Shown: piece by piece, positions 1-11,259 of the stretch
Layout of the letters: each line of letters starts with the position of its first letter
Position numbering within the stretch: the stretch's first letter is position 1
Origin: JAYPEY01 sp964519245
Lineage (GTDB): Bacteria; Verrucomicrobiota; Verrucomicrobiia; Limisphaerales; JAYPEY01
Length of the DNA stretch: 64,000 bases
NCBI GenBank assembly: GCA_964519245.1
Contig: CAZFLK010000009.1
Location: 4,680-68,679, forward strand
Reading direction: 5' to 3'
Position numbers and translations under genes: made by a program
Notes under the pieces: generated by a model
Seen by the model: only the letters and a program-made list of their open reading frames with translations
Database searches by the model: none
Told to the model about the DNA's origin: nothing

Positions 1-3000
1 CCGGCCGCCAAGGGAGCATTGCCGCCGTCTTCCAACTTCAGGGCCACAATCTTGTCGCCGCCATCCGAAGCCGAGCGAAGATTGACGTCGTCGATAATCG
101 GCACATCAACGATCTTGATGCTTTCGCCGGCTTGAAAGACTCCCATCGCGATCGAAGTCGCGAGGTAATCACCGGGCGCTGAGGCCGTTGTCGTGTCCTC
201 GGTGACGAAATTGAAACCCAACGTCCCGCTCAGGCCGCCGATTCGGCGTATTGTCACCTTGCCTGCTCCGAGCGGCACAATGCCGGTCTTGGCGGCCTCC
301 ACCGGAGCGGGATCCACAACAAAAGTTCCTTCCGCGTTGAGGGCCGCTTCAATGTTCTCTGCCGTGGTCTGACCGTTCACGATGGAGATGGTGATGTCCT
401 TTCCGGAACGAAAGACATTCGGCTCGACTGGCGCGAGGAGCCCGTCATGAACCAGGCGGATACTGATTCCGTTTTCGGAAGCGCCGGGGTTGGCGGCATT
501 CAACTGCAGGTCATTGTTCGGTCCATACAGTTCCAGGGTCACCGAGGCGGGAATGACATCCGTTCCCCCGCTCGAGACGAAGACCGGGGTGTTGTTGATG
601 TCTTCCGGAACCGTGAAGGAGTTGTTGTTCGGGACAACGATGACTTCATCGCCCATTCCCTCGGCCGTACTGGAAGCAAACAACGGCGTGTCCGCCACGA
701 TGGCAGCCGCCAGTTCCGCGGCGGTGGTGACACCGCTAATCACCTTCAGCAAGAGGACGTCGCCATTGCCGCTGCTGATGATGGCGGCTTCCGCGGCCAA
801 TGGCATCGGTGTCCGGCTCGTCAGCGTCGGATCATTGACCAACAACACGGAGATCCCGTTGTCGCCGGAGTGATCGCCCGCCATGTCGGTGGAGATCAGA
901 ACATCATCATTCATCCCGGGGAAGGCGAGCAACGCTTGCGCCGCCGTTCCGATATTGCCGCCTGCCGTGACGATCCGGTCTGGTTGCGCCGCGTCGAGTA
1001 CGAGTGTTCCCGGATCCGCCACTTCCTCGCCGCCGGCGATGATGGCGAAGCGGTTGCGGGATTGACCATTGATGGAGGTGAAATCACCGGCGATGGCGAT
1101 GACGTCGTCTTCCGGCATCAACTCATTCCGGGTCGTGATGGAGCGCACGATTCCGTTGGCGCCGGATCCCATGTTGATGGTCGGATCCAAGAGACCGTCG
1201 GCTTGCAGCCGGAGAATGCGATTCTTGATGATTTCGTTGCCACCTTGGGTGATCGTGGTGAAGGCGCCGCCGATCAGGTAGCGCTCGTTGTCGACCTTGT
1301 TGACGGTGAAGGGCGCAGCCACGCCGGTGACATTGCCTTCGAAGCTGAGGTTCAAATCCGCGCCTGCGCCATCATCCAATTGAATGGTGTTTGCGCCAAA
1401 GACATCGAGATCGCGAACGATGAAGGTTCCGCCCGCGGCCAGTTCCGTCGGAAGGTCGGCCTTGCCAAACAGACTTCGAAAAGTCACGCGGTCGCCATTC
1501 ACCAAACCATGCCCGGCGGGCAACTGAATGAATTCGTCCTCGATATCGACATCATTCTCATCAAATTGGATGCCAATGGTGCAATCCAGCTCGATGGCGT
1601 GAACGGCCCCATTCAAGCCGCCGTCGTCAGCTGTGGTCATCGGAGTAATATCGAAGGCGGCATCCACGGCTCCCGCCGCATCCGCCAACAAGAGATAACT
1701 TTCCGGGGCTCCCGCCGCGAAGGTGAAGGAACCGCCAACCAAGATGCGATCCGTGCCGCTGTATGGTTCCAAGGCGCGCACCGTGCCACTCAACTCCGAG
1801 AACAATTTACCGAACCCGGGATCAACCGCGCCGGTGGTCGTCAGTCGGGCGATCATGTAGCGTTCGCCGGGCACGTTGTTGAATGCCGTGAAATTGCCGC
1901 CGACGATGATGCGACCGGCGGAGTCGAGAGTGACCGCATAGATGTTGCCGCCAATGGCTCCCGTTCCGGGAGCAAAGGAGGGATCGACCGAACCATTGGG
2001 CATGAGACGGGCAATGCTCTTGCGAGGCATACCATTCACCTGGGTGAAATCGCCCACAATGATGACGCGGCCGTTGTCGTCGATGATCAGGTCGCGCACC
2101 ACGCCATTGGCTCCACTGCCGGGATCGAAGGAGGAATCCAAGGTTCCATCAACATTCAAGCGCGCGATCCGGTTGATGGTGGAGCCATTGAACATGGTGA
2201 ACTCACCGCCGATCACGACCTTGCCGCTGTTGGCCGTGAGCGGCAACGAGGTGTTCGGATGAATCTTCGTGCCGTCGTCGACGGCAATGGCGTGGATATC
2301 GTCATTGGCGCCGGAAAGCGCATTCAGGAAGTTGACGTCAATACTGCCATCACGGGCGACCAAGGCGACGCGGGAGCGGGCGGTCTGATTCATTTCGGCG
2401 AATTCACCGCCAATGAAGACGGAGGGGTCTGCCGCGGTCGTCAGATTGACGTCGAACGCAATATCGCGCACGGCTGCGGAAGCGCCATCGCCGATATTGA
2501 AGGTGGTGTCGACGGTTCCTGCCAAAGGCGAGGAGTTCGGGTCATTATCCACGATCTGGACGAAGGCCGAATCATCCATCGGCAGCGGGATCGTCGCGCC
2601 GCCGGTGGGGTTGCTGAGGGTGACCGTAAAGGATTCGAGCCCTTCCCGGTCCAAGTCGTCCAGGATCGGGACTTCGAAGGTCTTGCTCAACTCGCCCTCA
2701 GCGAAGGTCAGGACGCCGCTGGTGGCCACGTAGTCAACGCCGGCAACGGCGCCGCCCATGATGTCGGAGGTGGTGTAACTGACGCTGACTTCGCCGACGC
2801 TGCCGCCAACGCGTTCGACGGTGACAACCGCGTTGCGCCCGGCTTCGGTGACTCGAAAGGTTCGGTTCGGCGTGACATCGAACGAGCCAAACTGGAGCTG
2901 ACCAAAATCGAAATCATCATCCAGAATGCGAATGATCATCTCGCTTTGAGCGCCGAGGACGGCGCCAATGACAATGTTACTCGCTGTGTTGATGGTGGAT

Positions 3001-6000
3001 TCTGCGAAGTCGGAAACAATGGCGCGCGGTGTGGATAGGACGAGCTTGAACTCTTCGTTCTCTTCAACTTCGGTGTCCGGTCCAAGGGGATTGATATTGA
3101 CGTCGAGGAGTCGAGTGGTTGTGGAAGCATCCGTCAAACTGCCGTCGTTGAAGCGAATGCTCGTGCTGCCGTTCTGGGTATGCAGCCAACCGATGGTGCC
3201 GAAGGCCCCTGAGGTCAGGTCGTAGTCGACTCCCCGCGTGGCCGTGATATCGACCGAGTCATAGTCGACCAGCAGGTCGCCCAATTGACCGTCGATTCGG
3301 CGGACGGGAATACGTAATGCCGGGTTCGTGACGACAAACTCATCGATGCCAATGTCCGGCAACGTAAACTCGGCGGCGCCGACAAAGGTCGATTCGTGCG
3401 TCAGGATACGCGCAAAGTGGTTGCGCGGGTTGGTATCGAGACGACTACGGGTTTGCGCCTGACCCAGGCCGCTGGAACCCCCTCCGCCCTCGCCCGGAAT
3501 CCGAATATTTTCATCGCCGCCGCCAACCGCGTCGAAGAAACCGCCTATCAGCAGTCTCGCGGCCGAGTCGAGCGCCATGTCGCGAATGAAGGCGTCCTGG
3601 CCGGAGTTCTGGTAAAGGGTCTGGACGCCGGCAAAGTGATTGATGAAGGCGTCCATGAAGCTGGTGTCGACGACGCCCGTATTCAGCAGGCGGGCCATGC
3701 GACGTCGTTGCGTCTGGTTGTAGCTGTTGAACTTGCCGCTGATATAATAGCGGTGGGGCGTAAAGGAATCGTCGCGTAGGATCTTGTAGATGGTGCCGTC
3801 AGCGCCGGCGGCGGGAAGCTGGTGGGGATGGGCGCCAGTAACATCGTAATCCTGGGCTCCCAAGTCGGTCACATCGACTGCGGCCCCACCGAGGGCGAGG
3901 CCATAGCTCTGCGCGAGCGGCGACGTGACAACGTATGGAACTCCTTCCACTAGTCCGGTAGGAAGCGTCGAACCACCCCCGGTCGTGGTGAAGGTGACCT
4001 CGTCACCTGAGAAGAGGCTGTGGAGCAAATTGACAACCCGATTGTTCTCGGTGTCGATATTGCCGGATTCGAGGGTGACGGTATCCGTTGAACGGGCCAC
4101 GAAGGTGCCGCTGCCAAGCCGTCCGCCACTAAGCGCGATCGAGCCGCCCATCCCATCATCCAATTCAAACGAATTGCCGTCGGCGTTCACCACCGTAAAT
4201 CTTGTGTTCGGATTGAATTGATCGAAGGCCAATAGAGGGGACGGCAACAGAGCATCAAAGTCGAAGGATTCAATGGTGAAGGCAATCTCGTCGCCATCTG
4301 TGAACCCGCTGTTGCCGCCGCGAATTTCGGGGTCAACAATGTGGAACGTCTGGAAGTCATGGCCTTCCCGCTGAAGGGTGTGCGTGCCGGTCCCCGGTGA
4401 GGTTAGGTCGACCGCGGTCAGCGGGCCAAATTCCTCGGCCAATTGAAAACTCGTGCCTGATCCGTTGTTGAAGACCCGGTAAACGACATTCGTTTGCAAC
4501 GGCGCGGGCAACTCACCGGTGGTGTCGGTAAACTCAACCCGATCACCCACGGCAAAAATGGTTCCGTCCTCGAAAAAGGTGTCCGCTTCCGTGTCGACCT
4601 GCCCGGGAACGAGAGTGTCGATTCCCCTGCCCTGCGTGCCGACTTGGGAAGGGAGCAGGTCATCCGGTCCGGGTTTGAAGGTGGCGTCGATGCTGCCGTC
4701 GGAATTCAGACGCACGATGCGACGCCTAACGACGGAGCCGATCGTGGTGAAGTCGCCCACTGCCATGATCGTGCCGGCGGCCTCGGGCAGGATGTCATAA
4801 ACGGTGGCATTCATGCCGGGGCCGGGATTGAACGAGGCGTCGAGGAAGCCATCGGTATTGAGCCGGGCGATTCGATTGCGGGTGGTTCCGTTGATGCTGG
4901 TGAAGTCGCCGCCCAGCAGCGGTTTGTCGTCGGCCTGAACGGCCACGGTATAGATTGTCGCGTTGGCGCCGGTTCCAGGATTGAAACTCGTGTCCAAGGC
5001 GCCGGTATCCAGAACGCGCGCAATTCGGTTGCGGCCCACGCCGTTGTAACTGGTGAAATCGCCGGCGATATAGACCCGCCCCAGGCTATCCAAGGCGACG
5101 GTCCGCACCGCGCCAGCGGCGCCGGTTCCCGGGTTGAAACCGGTGTCCAAGGAACCGTCGTTGTTCAAACGCGCAATGCCGTTTCGGGCCACGCCATTGT
5201 AACTGGTAAAGTCGCCGCCGATCATGATCTTACCGGAATGTGGGCCTGAGCGGATGATGGCAAGGTCGCTGACGCTGCCGTTGGCGCCGGTGGCCGGGGG
5301 GGGATTGAAATTCTGGTCCAACGAGCCATTCGTGTTCAATCGGGCCACACGGTTGCGAGCAATGCCGTTGAAACTGGTGAATTCACCGCCGATGACAGCG
5401 CGTTGATTGGAATCGATCTCAACGGCCAGCACTTCGGCGTTCGCGCCTGGTTGAGTCAGCAACGAGTTGTCGTCGTTGTAGGTGTCATCATTGGCGCCGC
5501 CCGCGTTTTCGTTGAGGTTGATCGTGACTACAAAGATAAGATTTCCGTTGTTCTGATCGTTGGCGCCATTGATCAGGGTGGCAAACTGATTCTCTTCCAG
5601 ATAGGTGGTCCGGTTGTTCATCGTGTCCTGGGGACGAGGCGCATGGATGCGAATCAGGATGGCTTCATCCAACTCGTCCTCTCCGTCCATCGCGACGGTC
5701 AGGTTGACGGTCAACGTCGTCACCCGGGGATTGTTCGCGGACGCCGTTTGGGAGCCGGGAAAGCTGAGGGTTTGACTATTGATCGCGGTGTAATCGGAAC
5801 CGGGAGTGGCATACTCTGTGCCCGGGAGCATGACATTGGCGTTGCTGGTGTCACGCCAGTCATCCTCATGAATGATCGTGTTGCCAACCTGGCCGCCGGG
5901 CGCAACGGTGCTGATGCTGACGCTGCGCGTCGTGTCATCAGGGACTTCGCCTTGGATTCGCAACGTGATGACCGCCTCGCGCTCGGAGACGCGAAAACCG

Positions 6001-6170
6001 GCGGGATCGATGGTGTCGAGGACGCGAATGTAGGCTCGGCCCGCGAATGCGGCGGGAGCAAGCACCGACAAAACGAGCAGCCAACCGCCAATCAGCGCCC
6101 AAGGGCGCCGGGCACGGCACAACTTATTGATTGGCAACGTGTTCATAGTAGTTTGAGTCAAGGACGCCAT
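1..6170 (-). CDS. Giant exported Calx-beta / delta-60 repeat protein, C-terminus beyond window
   Basis: The minus-strand frame stays open for about 2056 codons from ATG 6170 to the left edge, so the C-terminus is missing. An in-frame ATG at 6146 is an alternative start nearer the signal peptide (hydrophobic core LIGGWLLVLSVLAP, cut near AFAG). After an N-terminal Calx-beta-like region come delta-60 propeller-type repeats (such as GGDFTSYNGVARNGIARL) at about residues 245-500 and again about 1220-1720. Between them lie a beta-rich stretch and Calx-beta domains (GVDYVATSGVLTFAEGE near residue 1160). The last 300 residues hold the GPNNDL...TTAE module shared with the upstream gene. Delta-60 and Calx-beta modules are usual in large adhesive surface proteins; adhesion is inferred. 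The gene starts one base after the stop of the previous gene, so it is probably the fourth gene of an operon. Long antisense frames here are shadows. Confidence 0.85.
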   Translation of the reverse strand, partial: MASLTQTTMNTLPINKLCRARRPWALIGGWLLVLSVLAPAAFAGRAYIRVLDTIDPAGFRVSEREAVITLRIQGEVPDDTTRSVSISTVAPGGQVGNTIIHEDDWRDTSNANVMLPGTEYATPGSDYTAINSQTLSFPGSQTASANNPRVTTLTVNLTVAMDGEDELDEAILIRIHAPRPQDTMNNRTTYLEENQFATLINGANDQNNGNLIFVVTINLNENAGGANDDTYNDDNSLLTQPGANAEVLAVEIDSNQRAVIGGEFTSFNGIARNRVARLNTNGSLDQNFNPPPATGANGSVSDLAIIRSGPHSGKIMIGGDFTSYNGVARNGIARLNNDGSLDTGFNPGTGAAGAVRTVALDSLGRVYIAGDFTSYNGVGRNRIARVLDTGALDTSFNPGTGANATIYTVAVQADDKPLLGGDFTSINGTTRNRIARLNTDGFLDASFNPGPGMNATVYDILPEAAGTIMAVGDFTTIGSVVRRRIVRLNSDGSIDATFKPGPDDLLPSQVGTQGRGIDTLVPGQVDTEADTFFEDGTIFAVGDRVEFTDTTGELPAPLQTNVVYRVFNNGSGTSFQLAEEFGPLTAVDLTSPGTGTHTLQREGHDFQTFHIVDPEIRGGNSGFTDGDEIAFTIESFDFDALLPSPLLAFDQFNPNTRFTVVNADGNSFELDDGMGGSIALSGGRLGSGTFVARSTDTVTLESGNIDTENNRVVNLLHSLFSGDEVTFTTTGGGSTLPTGLVEGVPYVVTSPLAQSYGLALGGAAVDVTDLGAQDYDVTGAHPHQLPAAGADGTIYKILRDDSFTPHRYYISGKFNSYNQTQRRRMARLLNTGVVDTSFMDAFINHFAGVQTLYQNSGQDAFIRDMALDSAARLLIGGFFDAVGGGDENIRIPGEGGGGSSGLGQAQTRSRLDTNPRNHFARILTHESTFVGAAEFTLPDIGIDEFVVTNPALRIPVRRIDGQLGDLLVDYDSVDITATRGVDYDLTSGAFGTIGWLHTQNGSTSIRFNDGSLTDASTTTRLLDVNINPLGPDTEVEENEEFKLVLSTPRAIVSDFAESTINTASNIVIGAVLGAQSEMIIRILDDDFDFGQLQFGSFDVTPNRTFRVTEAGRNAVVTVERVGGSVGEVSVSYTTSDIMGGAVAGVDYVATSGVLTFAEGELSKTFEVPILDDLDREGLESFTVTLSNPTGGATIPLPMDDSAFVQIVDNDPNSSPLAGTVDTTFNIGDGASAAVRDIAFDVNLTTAADPSVFIGGEFAEMNQTARSRVALVARDGSIDVNFLNALSGANDDIHAIAVDDGTKIHPNTSLPLTANSGKVVIGGEFTMFNGSTINRIARLNVDGTLDSSFDPGSGANGVVRDLIIDDNGRVIIVGDFTQVNGMPRKSIARLMPNGSVDPSFAPGTGAIGGNIYAVTLDSAGRIIVGGNFTAFNNVPGERYMIARLTTTGAVDPGFGKLFSELSGTVRALEPYSGTDRILVGGSFTFAAGAPESYLLLADAAGAVDAAFDITPMTTADDGGLNGAVHAIELDCTIGIQFDENDVDIEDEFIQLPAGHGLVNGDRVTFRSLFGKADLPTELAAGGTFIVRDLDVFGANTIQLDDGAGADLNLSFEGNVTGVAAPFTVNKVDNERYLIGGAFTTITQGGNEIIKNRILRLQADGLLDPTINMGSGANGIVRSITTRNELMPEDDVIAIAGDFTSINGQSRNRFAIIAGGEEVADPGTLVLDAAQPDRIVTAGGNIGTAAQALLAFPGMNDDVLISTDMAGDHSGDNGISVLLVNDPTLTSRTPMPLAAEAAIISSGNGDVLLLKVISGVTTAAELAAAIVADTPLFASSTAEGMGDEVIVVPNNNSFTVPEDINNTPVFVSSGGTDVIPASVTLELYGPNNDLQLNAANPGASENGISIRLVHDGLLAPVEPNVFRSGKDITISIVNGQTTAENIEAALNAEGTFVVDPAPVEAAKTGIVPLGAGKVTIRRIGGLSGTLGFNFVTEDTTTASAPGDYLATSIAMGVFQAGESIKIVDVPIIDDVNLRSASDGGDKIVALKLEDGGNAPLAA

Positions 6171-6171
6171 A

Positions 6172-9100
6172 CTATCGGGAGAAGCGGACGCGGTAGAACC
6201 GTGGCCCTTCAGCGGGCAAACGATCATAAGCGGTCATTTCACCATCGGATGTGGAGATGAGGACGGAGAGAGGATTCCAGCCGGAGTCGCTGACACTGTC
6301 CCGGTATTCCACGATATAGGTGGTGTCCGGCAGGGCTTGCCATACGATTTTGGCGTGCCGGACCGGTTCGCTGCCTTGTGGGTCGGCGATTTCGACCGTG
6401 GAGACTTCGTTGAGGGTGAAGCCGCTTAGCGGGGTAACGTCGTTTTGGTTGAGAATGCCGTCGCCATCGTAATCGGCGCCTGCCGGGAGCAGCGCGCGCA
6501 AGGCGCGGGTGGACATGGTGGTGGATGTCCCGATGCCGGTGGGAACCTGAACCATGGGACCGGATCGGGTGGATTCACTCACCCAGCAGATACGCCCACT
6601 GTGTGCGTTGGTGAACTTGTCGGCCGGCAGGGCCTCGTTGTTGGTGTCGACCAACTGTGAAAAATAGAGTTTGAAGTTCGCGGAGACCGAGATCGAGGAC
6701 TCGAAATTGGTGGCGTAATTGTTCAGTTGAAGGGTGTCCACATAGAGCGCACTGATGTCGCCGCCGACCCCGCTGAAGATGAATCTTCCTCCCGGATCGC
6801 CGTCGAGGGTCAGCTTGGCCAAGGCGGAATTGTTGGCATAGCCGGCGGGGTGGTCGCCTCGGTCTTCACCCGCCCATTGATGCAACGTCGAGGCGTTCGT
6901 CGAAGCCCGTGAAATGATTTCCGTAGCAAGCAGGTCGCCCTTGGCAGGCGTGGACAACATGCTGAAGCCATTGCTGACGTGCCAGGTGTTGGTGGTGTCT
7001 TCGTCACTGAGACGCTGTGTGACATCGAAGAACAAACGCTGCGCATAGATTTCCGCGTTGGTGATCGAATGATCGCCGCCGCTCAAGCTAAGAGTGCCAT
7101 TGGTGACCGCGAGCAGTCCTCCAAGCATGCGATTGGTGGCCGCCTGGATAAAGATGGCTCCGGTGGTGGCGTGGAGCGTGTTGGTATTCTGGAAGTAGTC
7201 GGCATTGATCAGAACAGATTCGCTTCGGATCTCTCCGTTGTTGACGACGCATGCGTAGGCGTTGGTGCGATCGAAGCCGAAATTCGCCTGTCGCGGAACG
7301 GTGATGACGCCATTGTTCGTGAACTTCTGGAGGTTCGGGAAGTTGGAGGAATTGACCAGCGGAATCTCGTCCGTGAAGACGAGCGCGTTGGTCGGATCGG
7401 ACGGAGAGTAGGTGAACTGGGTCCCCTCGAAACGGAAGCGGTCATTGAGGCGGATCGGGTCGGAGAGAATCAGCTCATCGGCGCCAATCCGCAGGTTCTG
7501 CACCGTCACCGGCAGGTTGGTGGACAGGTCATGATCCAAGATGGTCATGTGGTAGGCATACTGAATGGTGTTGCTGCCATTGAATGCCGTCGCCGGAAGT
7601 CCCCGGTTCAACAGCGGATTGTAGGTGGCGGGGGCCTGATTGGTGATATTCTGGTTAACCAACCAGACGCCGCTCCAGACCTGGACGGATCCGTGCATGC
7701 GATTCACTGAATCAGGGAAGAAGTTGGAGAGGGTGATCGAGCCGCCGGTGGAGAGCAATTCGAGGCTGATGTTCGGCGCGTCCAAAATGACATCCTCAAA
7801 TCCTACCAGGTTGCTGGCGGTGATGGAGAGCAGATTCTCGGCGCGGATTCGGGCCAATGTCATGTCGAGTTGGTCCGCTTGGATTTCCACCCGCCCCGGC
7901 GCGTTGGTGATGTCCTGCAGTTTCGGCAGCACGCCGGGATTCTCCTCAAACACGCCCCCCAGTCCGCCGTCGGAGTAGTCGTAGGGGTTCACGGTGAATT
8001 CGGAGGAGGAGAACTGGTAATTGGTCTGGCGGTTGTCGTAGGCGCCGTTGGAATTTCCGGTGCGGGTGAAAATCATGTCGCCATCGAAATCACTGGCTGG
8101 CCAGGGAGTGAGGCCGAAGCCGCCGCCGAAGGTGTTGAACGGTTCGAAGTCCCCCCGTTCAAGAATGTGGGCGCGCGGGCGCATCCGGCCATTGCGATCC
8201 TGATTTTCCTGGAAGAAATTCGTGGACAGCATCGTGCCCGGTTGGGCCACTTCCGAGGCCTCGTCATAAAGGGTCAGGTAGCGGGTGAATGGCGCCCCGG
8301 TGATCGGGTCGATATCGGTCAGGGAGAAATCGACGACCGTGTTGTAGACCAATTTGTTGTTGCTGTTGGTCGCAAAATCGAAACCGACACGCAGCGTGGG
8401 CATATCGACCACGTTCGTCTCGACGACCACCAGATTCACGGTGCCTTGAATCGGGCTGTTGTTCGGGAAATTGAAATCACTGTGGATGTAGAAGTTGTAA
8501 AGGTCCGGCGAGATGAACTGGCTTGTCTCCAGATCGCCGGTGGTCGGAAGTCCGGGCGGGAGCTGCACCAGGTGGGACGGAGCGAAATTCGGGAAAGAGG
8601 CCAGCGAGGAAAGGCTGAGTTGGGGAGTGTTGGGCAGGGTGACTCCCCAGGCATCCTCACGGATATTGTATGGGCTTTCGTAGAACGCGGAGCGCGTGCT
8701 GAAAAAGGATCCTTCCGTGAAATTCAATCGATCACTGGCGTTGCCGGCGCGAATGCGGCCGTTCAGCAAACTGACGTCGTCGCCGACGATACTGACGGCG
8801 CCGCGACGATCGGAGCTGAGCAAACCCAGATTGTTCAGGTCGACATCAGCGGCCAAAACCTCGATGCGCCCCGAGGTCACGACCTGTCCGGAATTCACGA
8901 AGGTATCGAGCTTGGCCGGCACATAGTTGTTGGCGCCGGAGAGGTTTTGAAACAGAAAACCCGCGCTGCCCAGATCCAGCATGTTGCCGGTCGGGTGGAC
9001 GGTGAAATTGACGGTGTTCTCGGTGTCAAAAGGAACGGATCCCCCACTGATGACGATGTTGCCATAGTTCTCGACCGAGGTGGCGTTGATCGGCGGCGGA

Positions 9101-9201
9101 TTCGTGATGACGCCAAAATTCTGGTAGCTCGGCAGCAACTGCGCTTGGACGCCCAGAGCGGCAGTCAACGACAGCAACAGGGTGGTAAATCGCTTTTTCA
9201 T
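6172..9201 (-). CDS. Exported beta-rich surface protein, 1009 aa, autotransporter-passenger-like
   Basis: ATG 9201 gives a clean signal peptide (MKKRFTTLLLSLTAALG, cut near VQAQ). A TTG at 9213 would overlap the previous stop and adds only four residues. The body is rich in Asn, Thr, Ser and Gly, with repeated phrases such as 'NNGVI', 'NSGQV' and 'NYGNI' typical of parallel beta-helix passengers; no outer-membrane barrel domain is visible. Near the C-terminus is a calcium-binding-like stretch (DYDGDGILNQND), then a module of about 60 residues (YIVEYRDS...W...RFYRVRFSR) that resembles the ends of two other exported proteins in this window. It starts 8 bases after the previous stop and ends 1 base before the next gene. 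I do not recognise a named family; the function is unknown, probably structural or adhesive. Confidence 0.8.
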   Translation of the reverse strand: MKKRFTTLLLSLTAALGVQAQLLPSYQNFGVITNPPPINATSVENYGNIVISGGSVPFDTENTVNFTVHPTGNMLDLGSAGFLFQNLSGANNYVPAKLDTFVNSGQVVTSGRIEVLAADVDLNNLGLLSSDRRGAVSIVGDDVSLLNGRIRAGNASDRLNFTEGSFFSTRSAFYESPYNIREDAWGVTLPNTPQLSLSSLASFPNFAPSHLVQLPPGLPTTGDLETSQFISPDLYNFYIHSDFNFPNNSPIQGTVNLVVVETNVVDMPTLRVGFDFATNSNNKLVYNTVVDFSLTDIDPITGAPFTRYLTLYDEASEVAQPGTMLSTNFFQENQDRNGRMRPRAHILERGDFEPFNTFGGGFGLTPWPASDFDGDMIFTRTGNSNGAYDNRQTNYQFSSSEFTVNPYDYSDGGLGGVFEENPGVLPKLQDITNAPGRVEIQADQLDMTLARIRAENLLSITASNLVGFEDVILDAPNISLELLSTGGSITLSNFFPDSVNRMHGSVQVWSGVWLVNQNITNQAPATYNPLLNRGLPATAFNGSNTIQYAYHMTILDHDLSTNLPVTVQNLRIGADELILSDPIRLNDRFRFEGTQFTYSPSDPTNALVFTDEIPLVNSSNFPNLQKFTNNGVITVPRQANFGFDRTNAYACVVNNGEIRSESVLINADYFQNTNTLHATTGAIFIQAATNRMLGGLLAVTNGTLSLSGGDHSITNAEIYAQRLFFDVTQRLSDEDTTNTWHVSNGFSMLSTPAKGDLLATEIISRASTNASTLHQWAGEDRGDHPAGYANNSALAKLTLDGDPGGRFIFSGVGGDISALYVDTLQLNNYATNFESSISVSANFKLYFSQLVDTNNEALPADKFTNAHSGRICWVSESTRSGPMVQVPTGIGTSTTMSTRALRALLPAGADYDGDGILNQNDVTPLSGFTLNEVSTVEIADPQGSEPVRHAKIVWQALPDTTYIVEYRDSVSDSGWNPLSVLISTSDGEMTAYDRLPAEGPRFYRVRFSR

Positions 9202-9209
9202 TTCGTCGC

Positions 9210-11259
9210 TCAATCGGACAGCACGGCGTTTTCGGCGTCCTGGATGGTGGCTCCGTCAGGGAAGACAATGGGCTCCGCCCCGCTGCCGTCGAACCAACCC
9301 CAGCGCACCGTTTGGAAGGCCTGGGATTCGTCGAAGGTGAAGGGAGTGGAGTTCAGCAACGCCGGCAGGAGAGTGGTGAAGGTGACCGTCACCGGCGACT
9401 GAATGACGCCCGGGCCCGCCAAGGTGGTGGATCCGTTGATATTGTCGTTCAACTGCCAAGGTTGGCTCTGAACCTCGATGAGAAACGGAAAGCCTTCCGC
9501 CGGGCCGATGATCTGCAAGTCTTCGGCCTGGAAGACGATGTCCGGCTGCGTGGCCACCCGACGCATGGAGAAGGTTTGATTGGTGCCATTGGTAATGACG
9601 GACGCGGAAAAGACGTTGGTCAATGGGACAAAATTGGCGCCATCGTGAGCCACGTTGGTGAACGTGATCTGGTCCACCCCGGGACGCAGGGCCGTGATGC
9701 TGTTGGTTCCACCGCTGACCAACTCGATCGGCACCACCTCGATGAGCGACTGAGCGCCCTGTCGGACGATCTCGGTGCGTTCGGAGACGATGGGGAACTC
9801 CAATCCTGGAGCGTTGCTGACGATCTGGATCGGGTGGGCGGCGAGGATGTGGGTTTGAATGTTGCGGATCTGCTCCCGACGAAGTCCGAACCCGTTGGTG
9901 CCGATATCACGCGGATCGCGAAATTCGATCGGGTAGGCTGCAAAGGAATAATTGGTCGAAAAACTGATTTGCGAAAGCGTGTTTGAGAAGCTGCCGCCGA
10001 AGGCGTTGCTGACCCCGACGGAGTAGACGACATTGGTGGCGAGAGTGACGTTGGTCAGCAGCGTGGAAACGATATGGTAATCGAAGATGCGCGGCGTCGT
10101 GTTGGTCGGAATGATCAGGATGCTGCCGCAGGGGCCGGGCACATTCAGGGATCGCACCGTGACGTTGGTCAGCAAGTTGGTCACTCCCGCAGGCGAATAA
10201 GGATCTTGCACGATATTCGTCTCGATCAGCGCCACCTGCTCGAACGCAGAGGTGAAGTTGGTGACGACGTTTCCGAACTCGTAGTCGTAGAAGTCAACCA
10301 CATTGGTGCTGACATTGGTCACCAGCAAAGTGCCGGGAATGGTGAGGGCGGGACGATAGGGCGAAACATTGGTCACCACGCCGGTGACCGTATTGGACAG
10401 CACGAGTCCGGGAGTCGTGTTCGTTCGGGTGATCACCAGGTCCGGAAACAGGCTTTGCAGCATGGCGGGATCGTTGGTTTCAACAATCCGCTTGAAGTTG
10501 CAAAGATCGATGTTGGTGATCGTGAGCAACTGCGAGGTATTGGTGTGCAGGAAGGTCGAATTGGTGGGCACGAAGGTCACGTCATGCTCGACGTTGGTGA
10601 GCAGGGTTTCAATGATGTGGTAACCAACAATCGCATTGGTTGAATTCACTGGAACCGCGACAAAATCACCGCCCGCGCGTTCTTCAAGCACGGCCACATT
10701 GACGTTGGCTCCAAGCTTGCCGATGCCGGCGTTGCCCACTGTGTCAAAGATTGCCAGTTCGAACTCCAGCGGCGGGGCCGTGAAGGTTCCCGAGCCGTCA
10801 TTTCCGGGGTCCGTGATGGTGTCGAGGCCAACCGCGTAGAGCGAACGAAAGGCGACCATGGCGCTATCCGTGGAGGTCGCTATTGCGGCGACAACCTCAG
10901 CGGCGGTGGTGACGCCGGATTCCACCTCGATCAACAAGTCGTTGACCGCGGGATCGTAACTCATCGTCGGGCTGGAACCCACCGACCGACCGACGTCGAA
11001 CAGCGCGATGAACAGGTTGGTGCCCGCGCCCCCGCCGGCGATGGTTTCCACGAAGAGGTCGTTATTATCCCCGACGATGCCAACGCCGGTCTCGCTGGTG
11101 TCGTCCAGGGCGGCGGTGAAAGGCAGCACATTGACGACTCCGGAGCCATCATTCACGCCGCCCTCCTCGTTCGCGGTGGAGAAGCTGACGGCGTAGAGGG
11201 CATTGAAGGCAACCATGTCCGCTTCGGTTGACGTTTCGATGGCGGATTTGATGGTGGTC
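9210..11259 (-). CDS. C-terminal part of large modular surface protein split by an assembly gap
   Basis: An internal ATG at 11216 could be mistaken for the start, but the frame runs upstream to 11259 and joins the frame that begins at 11388 once the intervening 129 bases are removed. The junction then reads SETTTATTI/KSAIETSTEADMVAF, which restores a repeat module. This part holds at least two copies of that module (GDNNDLFVETIAGG...GVTTAAEVVAAI), then long Thr/Asn-rich beta strands with many 'TNV' and 'TNT' phrases. No signal peptide is seen, as expected for a downstream half. The TGA at 9212-9210 lies 8 bases before the next gene. Function unknown; most likely secreted and beta-rich. Confidence 0.8.

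Noticed and set aside
447..3038. 863-residue plus-strand open frame
   Set aside because: It is antisense to the Calx-beta/delta-60 protein, lacks any recognisable domain and is rich in Arg, Gly and His, as GC-rich shadow frames are.
7870..9402. 510-residue plus-strand open frame
   Set aside because: Antisense to two well-supported surface-protein genes, spanning their junction; no signal peptide or domain.
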